64,000 bases of DNA from Wolbachia endosymbiont of Ctenocephalides felis wCfeF (GTDB lineage: Bacteria > Pseudomonadota > Alphaproteobacteria > Rickettsiales > Anaplasmataceae): the NCBI GenBank assembly GCA_028571325.1, contig CP116767.1:1145150-1209149 (forward strand), given 5' to 3'. The translations under genes were made by a program, and so were the position numbers. The notes under the pieces were generated by a model, which was not told where the DNA came from, did not search any database, and saw nothing but the letters and a program-made list of their open reading frames with translations. Below, piece by piece: positions 18,201-26,341 of the stretch. The number at the start of each line of letters is the position of its first letter. Within the stretch, counting starts at the first letter, position 1.

Positions 18201-21200
18201 ACTGTATCCAAGTTGATAAGCAATGGTTGCAAATGTAATACTTTGAACTACAGGATTACTGATAACCTTAACAAAAGCTTGACGTACAGGTTGCGGTATT
18301 TTACTAATCAATTTTCCTACTTTACTATTAGGAGAAATACTTACACTGGTTCTAACATCATCCATAGCATCTAGTATACCATTGATACCAAATACTTGCT
18401 TTAAAGCATTATTATCATGTCGTCCAAGTGTTGCTGTATCACCTATACTATCAAGCAAGTCATATATAGCCATCATGGAAAAAAACTTTCCACCTTTTGC
18501 TCCTTTTATTTTCGCTGAATCAAATTTATCACGATCAAATGCAATTCCTTTTTCTTGAAGGCTGCTTTCTACATTACTAATATAATCTGCAAAAACTTTT
18601 TCACCAAGATCATCAAAGTGACTTTTAAACCTGTCGAAAGTATCTTCCCTAACTCCTTTTGCTAATAAGTTTTGTCTAATTTCCTCTACAATACTAGAGT
18701 AATCTTGATTGGTTTGAACATCATCTATATCTTCAATGTATTTTTTATTCTCTAATAACTGCTTATCAGTTGATAGTTGATGTAATTTATCAAAGACTAC
18801 TTCTTTTCCATCTTGAAATATACTATCTAGCTTTATTCTATAATCATCAATTTTTAAATAATATTCGCTACTTTGATCTTTAATTTCTTCTATTATAGCA
18901 TATTCTTTATCGCTATTTACTTTTAACTTTATTTCAAGATTTTCCTTATCCAGTATATAATTTTCTACATTTTTAATATTTGCAGCATTGTCTAATATTA
19001 ATTCTTTATCATTACCGCTATTGTCTTTGAATTTTATACTCACCTTATCACTATCAATACTCACCTGAGGAGAGTCTATAGTTATAATTTTTGTGTCATA
19101 AGCTTCAATACCAAACAACTCTTTAATAAGTTTCCCCTTTTCCTGCTTTGTAATCTTTTCTTCATCAAATGAATCTATGCAGGCCATACTTACACTTCTT
19201 TCTCTTCTTGGCTTTTTACTTGGTGGATACTCCGGCGATGAAGATTTTCTTTTAGAACACTGCCCCACAGTAGGCAACATATGAACTGAACTATGAACTA
19301 CTTCAACAGGAATAAATCCTTCCTTAGCTGTCCTACTTGTTAAAATAAGTTTATTTTTATTATTAGATCCTTTATCGAAAACAACACCGATAAACTTTAT
19401 CTCATCACCATCTGTAAGTGTTTTGTAGGTAACACCTTCTTTATACTCTTCATTTATTTGATTATTTGCTTCCTTCAATAAAGCTTGAGCTCCTTTACCC
19501 TGCCTTGACGCCTTAAGTTCCAACCCTATTGGAGTGTACTCTTCAGCATTTCCACCCTGAGCCACAAACTTAATACCATGAACTAGCATGTCAATACGTT
19601 CTCCTCTACCAGTTTGAAACTCAGTCAAAACTAATGCTCTAGTTTCTGGTGATTCCTGTAATTTTAAGTCACTATAATAACTAAACACTCCATTCAATAT
19701 TCCCTGAAAATGAGCTTCTTTATTAACGAGACTCTTAAAAGGAAATATTCCTTCTCCAATTTTTTCTAACAATTTATTATATTCGTCTATTGATGAAGAC
19801 TGAGCATCTAATGCTTGATCAAATGTTTCTTTTAACTCGTTAGGATAAGGAACTTCTTTAAAAGTACCTTGAAATCTCTCAGCTCCGTTGTTGTACTCTT
19901 GTAAAGAATTGTATTTTTCAGCCCAAATAGTAAGATATCTTTTAAAATCTGACTTGTATCTAGTATCAAAGTTAAGACTTAATTCAACTATTTCCCTATT
20001 CCCTATTTCTCTATTTAATCTATCAAGAGGGAGCTCTTCATTCAGCCCGTTCAAAACATCTTTTCTGTTAGCTTCAACAATATTTATCACATAAACTAAC
20101 TTCTCTGTATTTTCTGGGATGAGCACCATTGTTACAACTGCGTGGCTTGCATCAAGGTTAGTTGATAATGCTTCTCTGCTTCTTTGAGCCGCTAAACGTC
20201 CAGGTCTACTAGAATCAGGATGCGCTTCGGTAAGTATATTGTCTCTATAGATAAAAATGTGTTTTTTAAAACCAGTTTCTAAATCTTCAACTCTATTTAA
20301 CAATAGTGATTGCCCTAGTAAAAACCTACTAAAATAATGATTATCTCCCTTCTCCGGTGTACCAGGAAACGTATGGTAAATACGTTCTATATTATTTTTT
20401 ATTCGTTTTTTTAGTGCGTTTGTATAAATTTCTTGCGTATCCCAATCATCAGAGGATTTTAGCATATCTTGAAAAAGAGGGATTATTCTTTCCTTACGAT
20501 TCGATACCCTAACGTCGGAAACAGGAGATGGATTATCAAGATTGACACCAACACACAAAATGTTATCTGCAGTAGTTAAAACTCGCTGAACATTTGGTTG
20601 GAAACCTTGTGCATACCTCTCTGCTTGTTGCAAAGCCCTATCTGGAGTGGCATTAGGACCTTCCCCTGCTTTTAACTCAATAATAATGGGAATAGAGTCT
20701 AATGCACGATCAGGACCACGAGCCAGCAAGATAATATCTGCATAACCCCTACCTGCAAATTGCTCTGGATAAACTCTAAGATTATACCTATAGTGGAAAT
20801 TCACGAAAACGCCTACCATAAATCCATGATGTGCTGCTTCACGTGCTCTACTAGCATAAATCAGTGAGTCTATATATTCAGAGTGAACGTTATTAATTTT
20901 TTCAAGAACTTCTTTTAAAGACCCGCTAACTATCTGTGCATCAGAATCAGATAGCTTTGCTATATCATCTTCCGGGTTGTTCCATATTCCTTTTCTCACT
21001 TTTTCAAACTGAACTTCAGAATCATGTTCTGTGTCCACTCCTTTATCTTTTACGTCAACAATTATTTCTCCCTGATAACCTTCATCTTTAATGATTTCTA
21101 CTGATTTAACTTTAATTTTATCTAAATGATCTTCAATAAAAGAGTAATGCTTGCCTAATACTTCCTTCAATTCACCTTGATCAAACTCTTGAGTATAAGA

Positions 21201-22286
21201 ATGAGAACCACTTTCTGAGATAACAAATAATTTTACTTTATCGATCACATCTTTTTGACTCTTCATTTCACCATTTTTTATAATAGCTACCTTCAAAGTC
21301 TTTGCACCGTCAAAGCTAAAATAAATCTCCTTGGTATCTAACTTTTTTGCTATCTCTGTATCCAGCAAAGTAGAAAAGCTCCCTAGGAAGAAGTGTGTAA
21401 AAAATCCTGCCTTCTCTACAGAGTGTAAATAGGATGGAATTTGATCTATAAATGATTGAAATCTCGTTTCAAAAGATTTAAAATCCTCATCTTGCCGGCT
21501 TATACCAACTTCTTTACCTGCTTCCTCTATTAATAACTGTATTAACTCAAAGTCTTGTGGATTTACTTTACCCATGACTTTTTTTAAACCTTTCGCAAGC
21601 TCTACATCATTATCAACAATACCTCTCTCAAGACCAAAATTATAATGGTTTCGGTTACCTGGTGCACCAACATGAAATAACTGTATTTGAATGTTTCCAT
21701 CACCATATTGAGTTTCAACCTCGCCAGAAACACTAATTGTTGCGCTAAGTATTCCACTCATTGCTCTTATTTCAGGCTCACCTCCCCAAGTATTAGGGTT
21801 CCTCATGTTCTCTAAGTAATTCTCAAAATTGCCTTCAACAAAATTCCTGAACTCATTTTCACGATCACGTATATAATCAACTACTCGATTGCGAAATACA
21901 TTTCTTACTAAGTTTGCAAATCTATCATCATAATTGGCAGTATTTAAATTCTGAACTAAACCTCTAATACGATCTAAATTTTGGGTTACAGTTCCATCAT
22001 TTCCAAATAGTACTTCATACCTTTGTCGAAATAGAGCATCATTGTTTCTGACAGGTATTAAGTAAGCCATAGTGACAGACCAAAATAAGCAACTACCATC
22101 TCTTGGAACATCGATTCTTTTAAATCCATTTTCACTCTCGGAATCAACATCAGACCTCCGATAACGCTTAAGTTGAGAAAATTCTTTAGCTTGCTCTATA
22201 TATTGCATTTCATCCGATAATTCGGTAATCTTTGGATTAACGCCTTCTTTTTTTAGATAACTTATTGGATATTGTGTCTTAAACAT
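12246..22286 (-). CDS. cifB: CifB, giant type V-like cytoplasmic incompatibility factor
   Basis: A 3346-aa protein. Start ATG 22286 follows AAGGAGAG; an ATG at 22301 would swallow that site. Domains in order: OTU cysteine protease (Asp63, Cys66 in RDGSCLFWS, His214 in NHYNFGL); first PD-(D/E)XK nuclease (Asp517 in YADIILL, Glu537-Leu-Lys539); second PD-(D/E)XK (Asp899 in RIDML, Glu923-Leu-Lys925); basic NLS-like cluster (about 1011-1030, KKPRRER); hydrophobic pore/translocation-like region of TcdA/TcdB type (about 1330-1440); beta-rich DUF3491-like region; ankyrin array 1 (about 2368-2464); three 50-aa repeats (about 2643-2793); ankyrin array 2 (about 2817-3109); furin-type KRNRR (3116-3120); latrotoxin-like C-terminal domain (about 3160-3346). 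Both nuclease sites look intact. It lies 188 bp after cifA. The CI function is family knowledge; the type assignment rests on architecture. Confidence 0.92.
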   Translation of the reverse strand: MFKTQYPISYLKKEGVNPKITELSDEMQYIEQAKEFSQLKRYRRSDVDSESENGFKRIDVPRDGSCLFWSVTMAYLIPVRNNDALFRQRYEVLFGNDGTVTQNLDRIRGLVQNLNTANYDDRFANLVRNVFRNRVVDYIRDRENEFRNFVEGNFENYLENMRNPNTWGGEPEIRAMSGILSATISVSGEVETQYGDGNIQIQLFHVGAPGNRNHYNFGLERGIVDNDVELAKGLKKVMGKVNPQDFELIQLLIEEAGKEVGISRQDEDFKSFETRFQSFIDQIPSYLHSVEKAGFFTHFFLGSFSTLLDTEIAKKLDTKEIYFSFDGAKTLKVAIIKNGEMKSQKDVIDKVKLFVISESGSHSYTQEFDQGELKEVLGKHYSFIEDHLDKIKVKSVEIIKDEGYQGEIIVDVKDKGVDTEHDSEVQFEKVRKGIWNNPEDDIAKLSDSDAQIVSGSLKEVLEKINNVHSEYIDSLIYASRAREAAHHGFMVGVFVNFHYRYNLRVYPEQFAGRGYADIILLARGPDRALDSIPIIIELKAGEGPNATPDRALQQAERYAQGFQPNVQRVLTTADNILCVGVNLDNPSPVSDVRVSNRKERIIPLFQDMLKSSDDWDTQEIYTNALKKRIKNNIERIYHTFPGTPEKGDNHYFSRFLLGQSLLLNRVEDLETGFKKHIFIYRDNILTEAHPDSSRPGRLAAQRSREALSTNLDASHAVVTMVLIPENTEKLVYVINIVEANRKDVLNGLNEELPLDRLNREIGNREIVELSLNFDTRYKSDFKRYLTIWAEKYNSLQEYNNGAERFQGTFKEVPYPNELKETFDQALDAQSSSIDEYNKLLEKIGEGIFPFKSLVNKEAHFQGILNGVFSYYSDLKLQESPETRALVLTEFQTGRGERIDMLVHGIKFVAQGGNAEEYTPIGLELKASRQGKGAQALLKEANNQINEEYKEGVTYKTLTDGDEIKFIGVVFDKGSNNKNKLILTSRTAKEGFIPVEVVHSSVHMLPTVGQCSKRKSSSPEYPPSKKPRRERSVSMACIDSFDEEKITKQEKGKLIKELFGIEAYDTKIITIDSPQVSIDSDKVSIKFKDNSGNDKELILDNAANIKNVENYILDKENLEIKLKVNSDKEYAIIEEIKDQSSEYYLKIDDYRIKLDSIFQDGKEVVFDKLHQLSTDKQLLENKKYIEDIDDVQTNQDYSSIVEEIRQNLLAKGVREDTFDRFKSHFDDLGEKVFADYISNVESSLQEKGIAFDRDKFDSAKIKGAKGGKFFSMMAIYDLLDSIGDTATLGRHDNNALKQVFGINGILDAMDDVRTSVSISPNSKVGKLISKIPQPVRQAFVKVISNPVVQSITFATIAYQLGYSINEIAQGNNHPLNYYWTASSGIKLASMSIRPISAGVSFTIKSVSATTKILRGLSVAGKVLGRMSVFTMVPDIVFSLHQSLYGRTMEAQAIAAQIPISNIDRTKIFFSNYEKAIYEDYIRKKSYLNTVKSNAINYLNSDPNIAAVVQYVTSIEEKYSEIIQTVEKKLACMGRGIGCQDQWVCGLEKRYESISFNKVNTTSNVKDDLSSLNISRPLDLEFYQLDDIGATRFKSTKKYEEFLAKQEKKKVYLISKEAKYLPHITQDEYNSGLRVVMAPSGHLIPQHQCSGIINEQRIFRPYVLDKVYMPCNTGKTYKNCQESFTLSGEPFIFTSPTRKEHSNTKKQTFPRGSVLYISGPKTLTAAANYPAVMHIPEGSNIRYVGSKNNETIFIINDYTSGTLEGGPGKENTLVMNVKANDVVADLGNGIISYGNSNNIRLVNTYNYVSNSDNRQNITTNCKTTLINVKNAEIWQNSFNCTDKDYEVRVVNKENVHHRGLKQTIFVVNENSDTARIVSGLGDTGKVKGNIDVIRVQVANITQWRINENIEESGYNLDLLTDDMQSVVSSTKIDDLNNLSIEVSCDGITESVAIQDKSLSDTVEDMRYQKLKNSGNGISGEVVQNSEKKLKAFIQAGILDQELPNTYQLAKDIANNNNFDIPVSQIEVVKNHMGTPSEKVIIAGMYSDQVVVDFSYNNSDVTSSYQKYRNNGGNYNYDDYMMLCNYYQDITVEGEKGQHQYIIKLPDTLNSKNSSSPVRLNLKIKNKAAPIPYSIIDFCKLSVTDVDSISIQEGERVYRNECYNKSISDLTEDSLEIKGVTILDSKGTEWFLSIGLVDYLKSPKHQRIVLQINNQIYKIDSINLKLKHVEMNPNFFRYYQPGEQGLQIYHNKPIDKNDVGLISFRDKSILDFDMVIADNSLVLLNRNNTLAKVEDWKTYQPAREMKFAFNDTMVSNVRCIGFTCNPESVIVSFNKKKVSLLKEQVFNATVQNDISKAEDLIKKIGNIDVKNKDKSTLLYVAIQAGRLDIVETLFDRKYFSVKDQNIHSLHLAVQEGKLNIAKFLVNKGADTDSKDSNGRTPLRIAAYNGDLDMVKFFLDKNSSIEVENDDPYKMIKVARSVKKKIISKPDTAPNVKRWAEFFVEKLRYSIKGVAKKELEKSMLNSYKALNIKLANKIYNFDKKLFDELTKEVVNDVYGKVDTKEILTCIGSHNDIGQRISGYVAVFNIMQRNNDLNNSGIFKLSYSIKEIMNSDNYANLDSEKRSDLEKLKGKLPESLRNAIFLSKVCIKNIYQGEYLYAANSYFNYDKNRTRVFTWIPNDELNNKFKWKIQRDGDNFNIVNVELNQYLYAANNYFNYDSNRRSVFTWVPGGWVTQGVWKIELSGDKCDIKNVEHNEYLYAADYGKYDQERRSVFSWIPGGKIIQGEWRIEDCELNTGTILNGRIRALPLSNVSVDSYFGEDINSIDENGWTQLHLAAWEGRVDVADSLIKKGANINAENVFGRKPIHVAAESNNTNIIEFFFSKGMSIDDVDRYGRTPLYCASWNGHLSVVQYLIEKGADINAQNKGGETSLDAATDRKHDDVVGYLKRAQLGQGLLIAAKYGDLNEVKGLINQEASLDAKYSNGETVMHFAAYGGNLDIVKYLVVDAKNSLEIKDNSDRVPLHYAAYNGKLDVVKYFIDEKKVDANIKDKDGCTPLYWASWSGHLDVAEYLVNKGADISAKGKDGKTPLDIARNKGHSNIVDYLDEELNKKGGKSVKRNRRHHHGDHNRHHNYLSQKPLAIDLSNQPKIAASSGARPSSWINNCISWAKKLAASTFSIIPALPSQYNIADKNNVKSDNKNIPQSTSSVGWNKFLNNQNIALASCVADALDNTPSRRYQGLMSKGVEVVPSSRVAVELALKKFNSFVEDKIRNLESKEQARIHVELKDAYPEIIASLERGVEFSGNVGLDNVLEKCKKCFCTNVLPKDKVSTCLSEIGVTKLGDNINR
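13900..14360 (-). repeat. Three-fold ~50-aa repeat inside CifB (beta-trefoil-like)
   Basis: Three consecutive units share the pattern (E/Q)YLYAA..Y..YD..R..VF(T/S)W(I/V)P, followed about 10 residues later by W(K/R)I. Three ~50-residue units is the size of a single beta-trefoil, as in ricin-B lectins. It separates the two ankyrin arrays. The fold is inferred from repeat number and length. Confidence 0.7.
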
Positions 22287-22474
22287 AAAGCTCTCCTTCA
22301 TTATATACTAAACCCACTATTTATTATCAGAGATATCAACAGTATAAGCCGTTTTTACCCATATGCTAAGTTATATATATAGCATTTGTATTATAATGCA
22401 ACACCTTTTTGATAGAAACTAAAGTAGTAACAAGAAACCACCACCTACTTTATAGAATTGCCTTATAATACCTC

Positions 22475-23725
22475 TTAATTACCCAACTCTAATTGCTCAC
22501 ATGCTTTACTTAAATTAACCTCAGTTAAGCTAGTAAACTCTTCAGCTGCAGACTTTCCATATGCTAGAAACTTACTCAATGAATCAGTATCTCTCTTCTC
22601 TAACACAGATCGTATATACTCTGCTTGTCTAGAACACATAAACTCCTTGATTTGATCAGAATTAGCTTTATTTAATACCGCCCATACTGGCTCCATATAA
22701 TTTTGATGTACCCAAGGTATCAATAATCCTGTAACAAGAAAGCAAGATCTATTACAAACTTCTTTCTTCAGTACACAAGTACGATGGCTATCAAATCCTT
22801 CCTTTGTCCACATATGCATAAAAAGCTTTACACCTTCATTCACATAACATGCTGAACCGCTCTCTATTTTTATATGTTGTAGCCAGGCATGATATTTATC
22901 TTCTGAAACATTACTTGGTTTCAAGCAATCAAACAATCTTTGAAATTGATCAAAGCGAATTGCGCCCTGTAGGGTATTTAAACTACCATAATAACCATTT
23001 TCAGCTAAGTCTCTTTTTAGAAGTTCTGGATATTTATCAGGACTTATTTGGCTAAAACAAAACTCAAATATTTCAGGATAGCTATTACAACGCTTCCCTG
23101 CTGCATATACTGCTGTCTTCATGAAGATCTCATCCTTTTTCTGTGAGCCCATTTCATCTTCAGGTAATGACTTTATTTTATTCCAGAAGAATTCTACTGC
23201 TTCCGCTTGTTTCAAATCTATAGCACATTTAAGTCCATATTCATATGGATGACGACCATCTAGATTTAGTTTAGAGATGTAACCGCTGATAAAATGTGAC
23301 CAAAACTGCGCTAAAAGACCCGACCCGCAACACCTAACTAAGTGCTCATACTCCAATAGACTACTCTTACCTTGAGCTGATAGGCTTTTTTTTCTTTCCT
23401 CAAATAAAGCAATAATATCTTCTTCTAGACAGTACCGACAGGCAATCTTGTAGCTAGAGTTACTAAAGGGACTATCTTGCACTATCAGCTTTTTGCCTAC
23501 CACCTGTCTATCAAGCTTAACTCCATGTAAATTATCTACTTTTTTCCAACAATCCTCATTAGATAATACCTGCGCAAGAAAATTGTGTCTCTTTTTACCA
23601 GCCATTTCGTGCAAATCCCAATTCGCATAGCACCAACGTTCAATTTGAAAAAGCTTAGATGCTCTATAAGGATCATCCTCTTTAATAGACGAGAATAAAA
23701 CTTTTGGAATATCTGAACGCAGCAT
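22475..23725 (-). CDS. cifA: CifA, cytoplasmic incompatibility factor A (type V-like)
   Basis: A 416-aa, mostly helical protein. It resembles CifA of other types at several blocks: NFLAQVLSNEDCW (compare the EFLYNVFRDEGCW block of the wMel protein), IACRYCLEEDI (ASRYCITGKI), EAVEFFWNKI (EGVEYFYNQL), IFEFCFSQI (ILDFCVRNI) and VTGLLIPW (LGGLIINW). CifA acts as the rescue factor and contributes to CI induction, with CifB as partner. The start ATG 23725 follows GAGAGG; an in-frame GTG at 23731 is less likely. It is first gene of the two-gene operon with cifB. The wMel sequence blocks are recalled, not aligned by software. Confidence 0.88.
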   Translation of the reverse strand: MLRSDIPKVLFSSIKEDDPYRASKLFQIERWCYANWDLHEMAGKKRHNFLAQVLSNEDCWKKVDNLHGVKLDRQVVGKKLIVQDSPFSNSSYKIACRYCLEEDIIALFEERKKSLSAQGKSSLLEYEHLVRCCGSGLLAQFWSHFISGYISKLNLDGRHPYEYGLKCAIDLKQAEAVEFFWNKIKSLPEDEMGSQKKDEIFMKTAVYAAGKRCNSYPEIFEFCFSQISPDKYPELLKRDLAENGYYGSLNTLQGAIRFDQFQRLFDCLKPSNVSEDKYHAWLQHIKIESGSACYVNEGVKLFMHMWTKEGFDSHRTCVLKKEVCNRSCFLVTGLLIPWVHQNYMEPVWAVLNKANSDQIKEFMCSRQAEYIRSVLEKRDTDSLSKFLAYGKSAAEEFTSLTEVNLSKACEQLELGN

Positions 23726-24377
23726 GATCACCTCTCTATGAATGGAAAAAAATGGAAACTGTTACGTTTAACATACACTACAGTAACTTGATACCATCTC
23801 TAGTAAGATATCCCGTTTCTAAGTTTTGTCAATCATCAACTTGAAAAATTTTTAGACTTGGAATAATTTTTAACAAAAGCCTTTTAACAAACCAAATACA
23901 CGATCTTTTATTTGCTTCTAAATTCTGTTTTTTGTCATAAGCTTGTCTAAAATTCTTCTGCAAGCAAATTAGTATTAAATTAGCAACATATTTTGCTAAT
24001 AACTTAAATAATACAATCATTTCCAGCACTCAAAACCAAGGGCGGTGAGAACTATTTTTCTTGGGATGGGATGGTCTACCAAACGATACATACGAACTTT
24101 TTTATATGGTGATTTTATTATACGCTAAAATCAGCTATATTGGCCTATTTTATCCATATCTACATACGAACTGTTTTACCTAAGCTTATTGAAATAATTT
24201 CAATCTTCTATTTTTGTAATCATGTTTTTATACAACGCGTTCTCGCAAACATACGATGTTTTTTACTTTTTGAACAAGTAAACATTCAAGATTTTTATGA
24301 CGCTAATTTTTAGTATGTTTCTAAAGCTAAAGTAGATATTAATAATCTTATATAAAGTATAAAGAAACATATAAGTC
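23726..24377. other. Divergent intergenic region between cifA and the repeat-membrane gene
   Basis: About 650 bp of AT-rich DNA that must hold the cifA promoter. A 66-codon minus-strand frame at 23829-24029 is low complexity and not supported as a gene. I could not place a confident cifA promoter. Confidence 0.5.
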
Positions 24378-24406
24378 TTGACTTTTTTATTAAAATATTT
24401 AATAAT
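24378..24406 (+). promoter_or_regulatory. Candidate sigma70 promoter of the repeat-membrane gene
   Basis: TTGACT (24378-24383), a 17-bp spacer, then AATAAT (24401-24406). It lies 36 bp upstream of ATG 24443, which is preceded by the ribosome site AGGAGA (24430-24435). Confidence 0.4.
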
Positions 24407-24442
24407 TAAAGTATATTATTATTTTTAATAGGAGAGTTTGAT

Positions 24443-25753
24443 ATGCCACAGTATGAAGATTTAACAGAAAGACAAAAGAAATTATATAATACGTTAAAGG
24501 ATGCGATAGAAAATAAAAAGAAAATTACTCCTATTCTTGAAGAAATTAAAAAAGAAGGCGTATTAAAAGAAGTTCTTACCACTGCAAATATAATTCAAGA
24601 GTTCTCAAGTGGTAGTAAGTGGACTTTCACACCGCTTGGCTATGCTATAGATACTAAAAATCAGGAAGGTACTAGAGCTATTCTAGACGTAGCTGAAAAA
24701 GATAAAGAGGTACTAAAAGTAGTTCTTACTACTGCAAATCTGATTGTAAAGTTATCCGGTCATTCAGAAGATATTTTCACACCGCTTGGCTATGCTATAG
24801 ATACTAAAAATCAGGAAGGTACTAGAGCTATTCTAGACGTAGCTGAAAAAGATAAAGAGGTACTAAAAGTAGTTCTTACTACTGCAAATATAACTAAAAA
24901 GTTATCCGGTCATTCAGAGGATATTTTCACACCGCTTGGCTATGCTATAGATACTAAAAATCAGGAAGGTACTAGAGCTATTCTAGACGTAGCTGAAAAA
25001 GATAAAGAGGTACTAAAAGTAGTTCTTACTACTGCAAATATAACTAAAAAGTTAAAAGATGGTACAGAGTATAATCTAACACCGCTTGGCTATGCTATAG
25101 ATACTAAAAATCAGGAAGGTACTAGAGCTATTCTAGACGTAGCTGAAAAAGATAAAGAGGTACTAAAAGTAGTTCTTACTACTGCAAATATAACTAAAAA
25201 GTTAAAAGATGGTACAGAGTATAATCTAACACCGCTTGACTATGCTATTTATTGCAATAATCGGGAAAAAAAAGTTAAAGCTATTCTAGATGTAGCTGAA
25301 AAAGATAAAGGGATATTAAATGAAGTTTTTGTTGGCATAGAATTTGGTCGTAAAGAACTTCAGAAGATTTTAGAAACATTAAAAAATCAAGAGCAGAATG
25401 AAAAGCAAAAAACTAAAATTGATGATTGGCTAGAGATACTTGCAAAGAGCGTACCTAGTTACGAAGATAATGAAAAGCCTTTAGCACCTGAAAGTAGCAT
25501 ATCTAATAATAAATCAATACTGATTGGTAGTGTTTGTGGTGTTATAGCTGCATTAGCAGTTAGTGGTGGATGTTTTGCTGCTGGTGTTACATTACCAATA
25601 TCGGCTATAATTGGTATAGCTCTTGCTGCTGGTTTAGTAGTTGGATTTGCTGCTGGTATTATTACAGAATGTGCATCATCAAAGCCTCGTGATGAGCTAG
25701 ATAAACCTGACTTAAAAGCAGCTACACGACAAGTGGATTTAAAAGCTTGCTAA
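24443..25753 (+). CDS. Ankyrin-like repeat protein with C-terminal transmembrane hairpin
   Basis: A 436-aa protein. The N-terminal 300 residues hold five 50-aa units (pattern VLTTANI.KKL......TPLGYAID..NQEGTRAILDVAEKDKEVLK), read as degenerate ankyrin repeats (TPLGYA for TPLHYA). A charged helical linker follows (about 300-350). Then come two hydrophobic helices (about 354-374 and 379-402; LIGSVCGVIAALAVSGG, PISAIIGIALAAGLVVGF), rich in Ala/Gly, and a polar tail. This ankyrin-plus-TM-hairpin layout recurs in Wolbachia proteins. The gene is divergent from cifA. Function unknown; membrane-tethered protein binding is inferred. Confidence 0.8.
   Translation: MPQYEDLTERQKKLYNTLKDAIENKKKITPILEEIKKEGVLKEVLTTANIIQEFSSGSKWTFTPLGYAIDTKNQEGTRAILDVAEKDKEVLKVVLTTANLIVKLSGHSEDIFTPLGYAIDTKNQEGTRAILDVAEKDKEVLKVVLTTANITKKLSGHSEDIFTPLGYAIDTKNQEGTRAILDVAEKDKEVLKVVLTTANITKKLKDGTEYNLTPLGYAIDTKNQEGTRAILDVAEKDKEVLKVVLTTANITKKLKDGTEYNLTPLDYAIYCNNREKKVKAILDVAEKDKGILNEVFVGIEFGRKELQKILETLKNQEQNEKQKTKIDDWLEILAKSVPSYEDNEKPLAPESSISNNKSILIGSVCGVIAALAVSGGCFAAGVTLPISAIIGIALAAGLVVGFAAGIITECASSKPRDELDKPDLKAATRQVDLKAC
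24571..25320 (+). repeat. 150-bp tandem coding repeats (five units)
   Basis: Units start at 24571, 24721, 24871, 25021 and 25171, exactly 150 bp apart. The middle units are nearly identical in DNA sequence, differing mainly in a short segment encoding either LSGHSEDIF or LKDGTEYNL. Exact spacing and low divergence imply recent expansion or gene conversion. Confidence 0.9.
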
Positions 25754-25773
25754 CAAAAGCCTACAGTTAAACA

Positions 25774-25812
25774 GAAGGGAGGACCATCTTTTACCTTCCT
25801 TTCGTATTTTTG
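25774..25812 (+). terminator. Possible intrinsic terminator after the repeat-membrane gene
   Basis: A 9-bp stem (GAAGGGAGG at 25774-25782 with CTTCCTTTC-type partner 25795-25803, two G-U pairs) has a loop of about 11 nt and a T-rich tail. It lies 20 bp after the stop codon. Confidence 0.4.
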
Positions 25813-26341
25813 TGTGGAATGTTCTATGGTAGCAATAGCTTAAGATAGTTTCTAAAAAAGTCATTCCTTGGAGTATGATGAATTTTTCTTCTGCAGCATC
25901 ACATGTCAGCTGAAAAGAGGTCATTGGAAGTATTTTGTGTTTCTATTTTGGGCTTTTTTGCTAGTTTCACATGTAGGCTGAGTATATTAAGATCCTTATC
26001 ATTTTCATTGATATATTTATATAATTGAATGTCAGTTTCTATGTGTAATAGTTTAGCTTGATTCCTCCATAGCAGCTTCTTTTACAATAGTGGTCCTTTT
26101 AATTTTCTGGTACATCGATCTCCTGTTGCTTTTGTAAATTAAGATGCCAGTCTGTAAAATTTCTCTACCTGCTCACTCCACAGCATCGGTATTTCTCTTT
26201 TGAGCTTTCTCCATAACATAAGAAAAACTAACCCCTTTTTCAGCCAATACCAGGCTAGTTTTTCTTTCAATTCTGAATTTGTTTTCAACTTGAATTATCA
26301 TTTCTTATTGAAACTACGTTTATGGAATTACTCAAATCATA
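25813..26341. other. Gap with a recombinase remnant
   Basis: Apart from the recombinase tail fragment at 26155-26201 (listed separately), this stretch has frequent stops in all frames. I see no other feature. Confidence 0.5.
26155..26201 (-). pseudogene. Remnant of a second serine recombinase C-terminus
   Basis: On the minus strand it reads REIPMLWSEQVEKFY, nearly the same as the last residues of the intact recombinase at 26786 (REIPMLWSEQMERFYG). The DNA match extends for about 45 bp with several substitutions, so it is an older, diverged copy. Confidence 0.7.

Noticed and set aside
23829-24029. 66-aa minus-strand frame upstream of cifA
   Set aside because: Low complexity, no clear ribosome site, no recognisable family.
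24571-25320. Possible CRISPR or satellite array of 150-bp repeats
   Set aside because: Units are in frame, contiguous and coding; there are no spacers.
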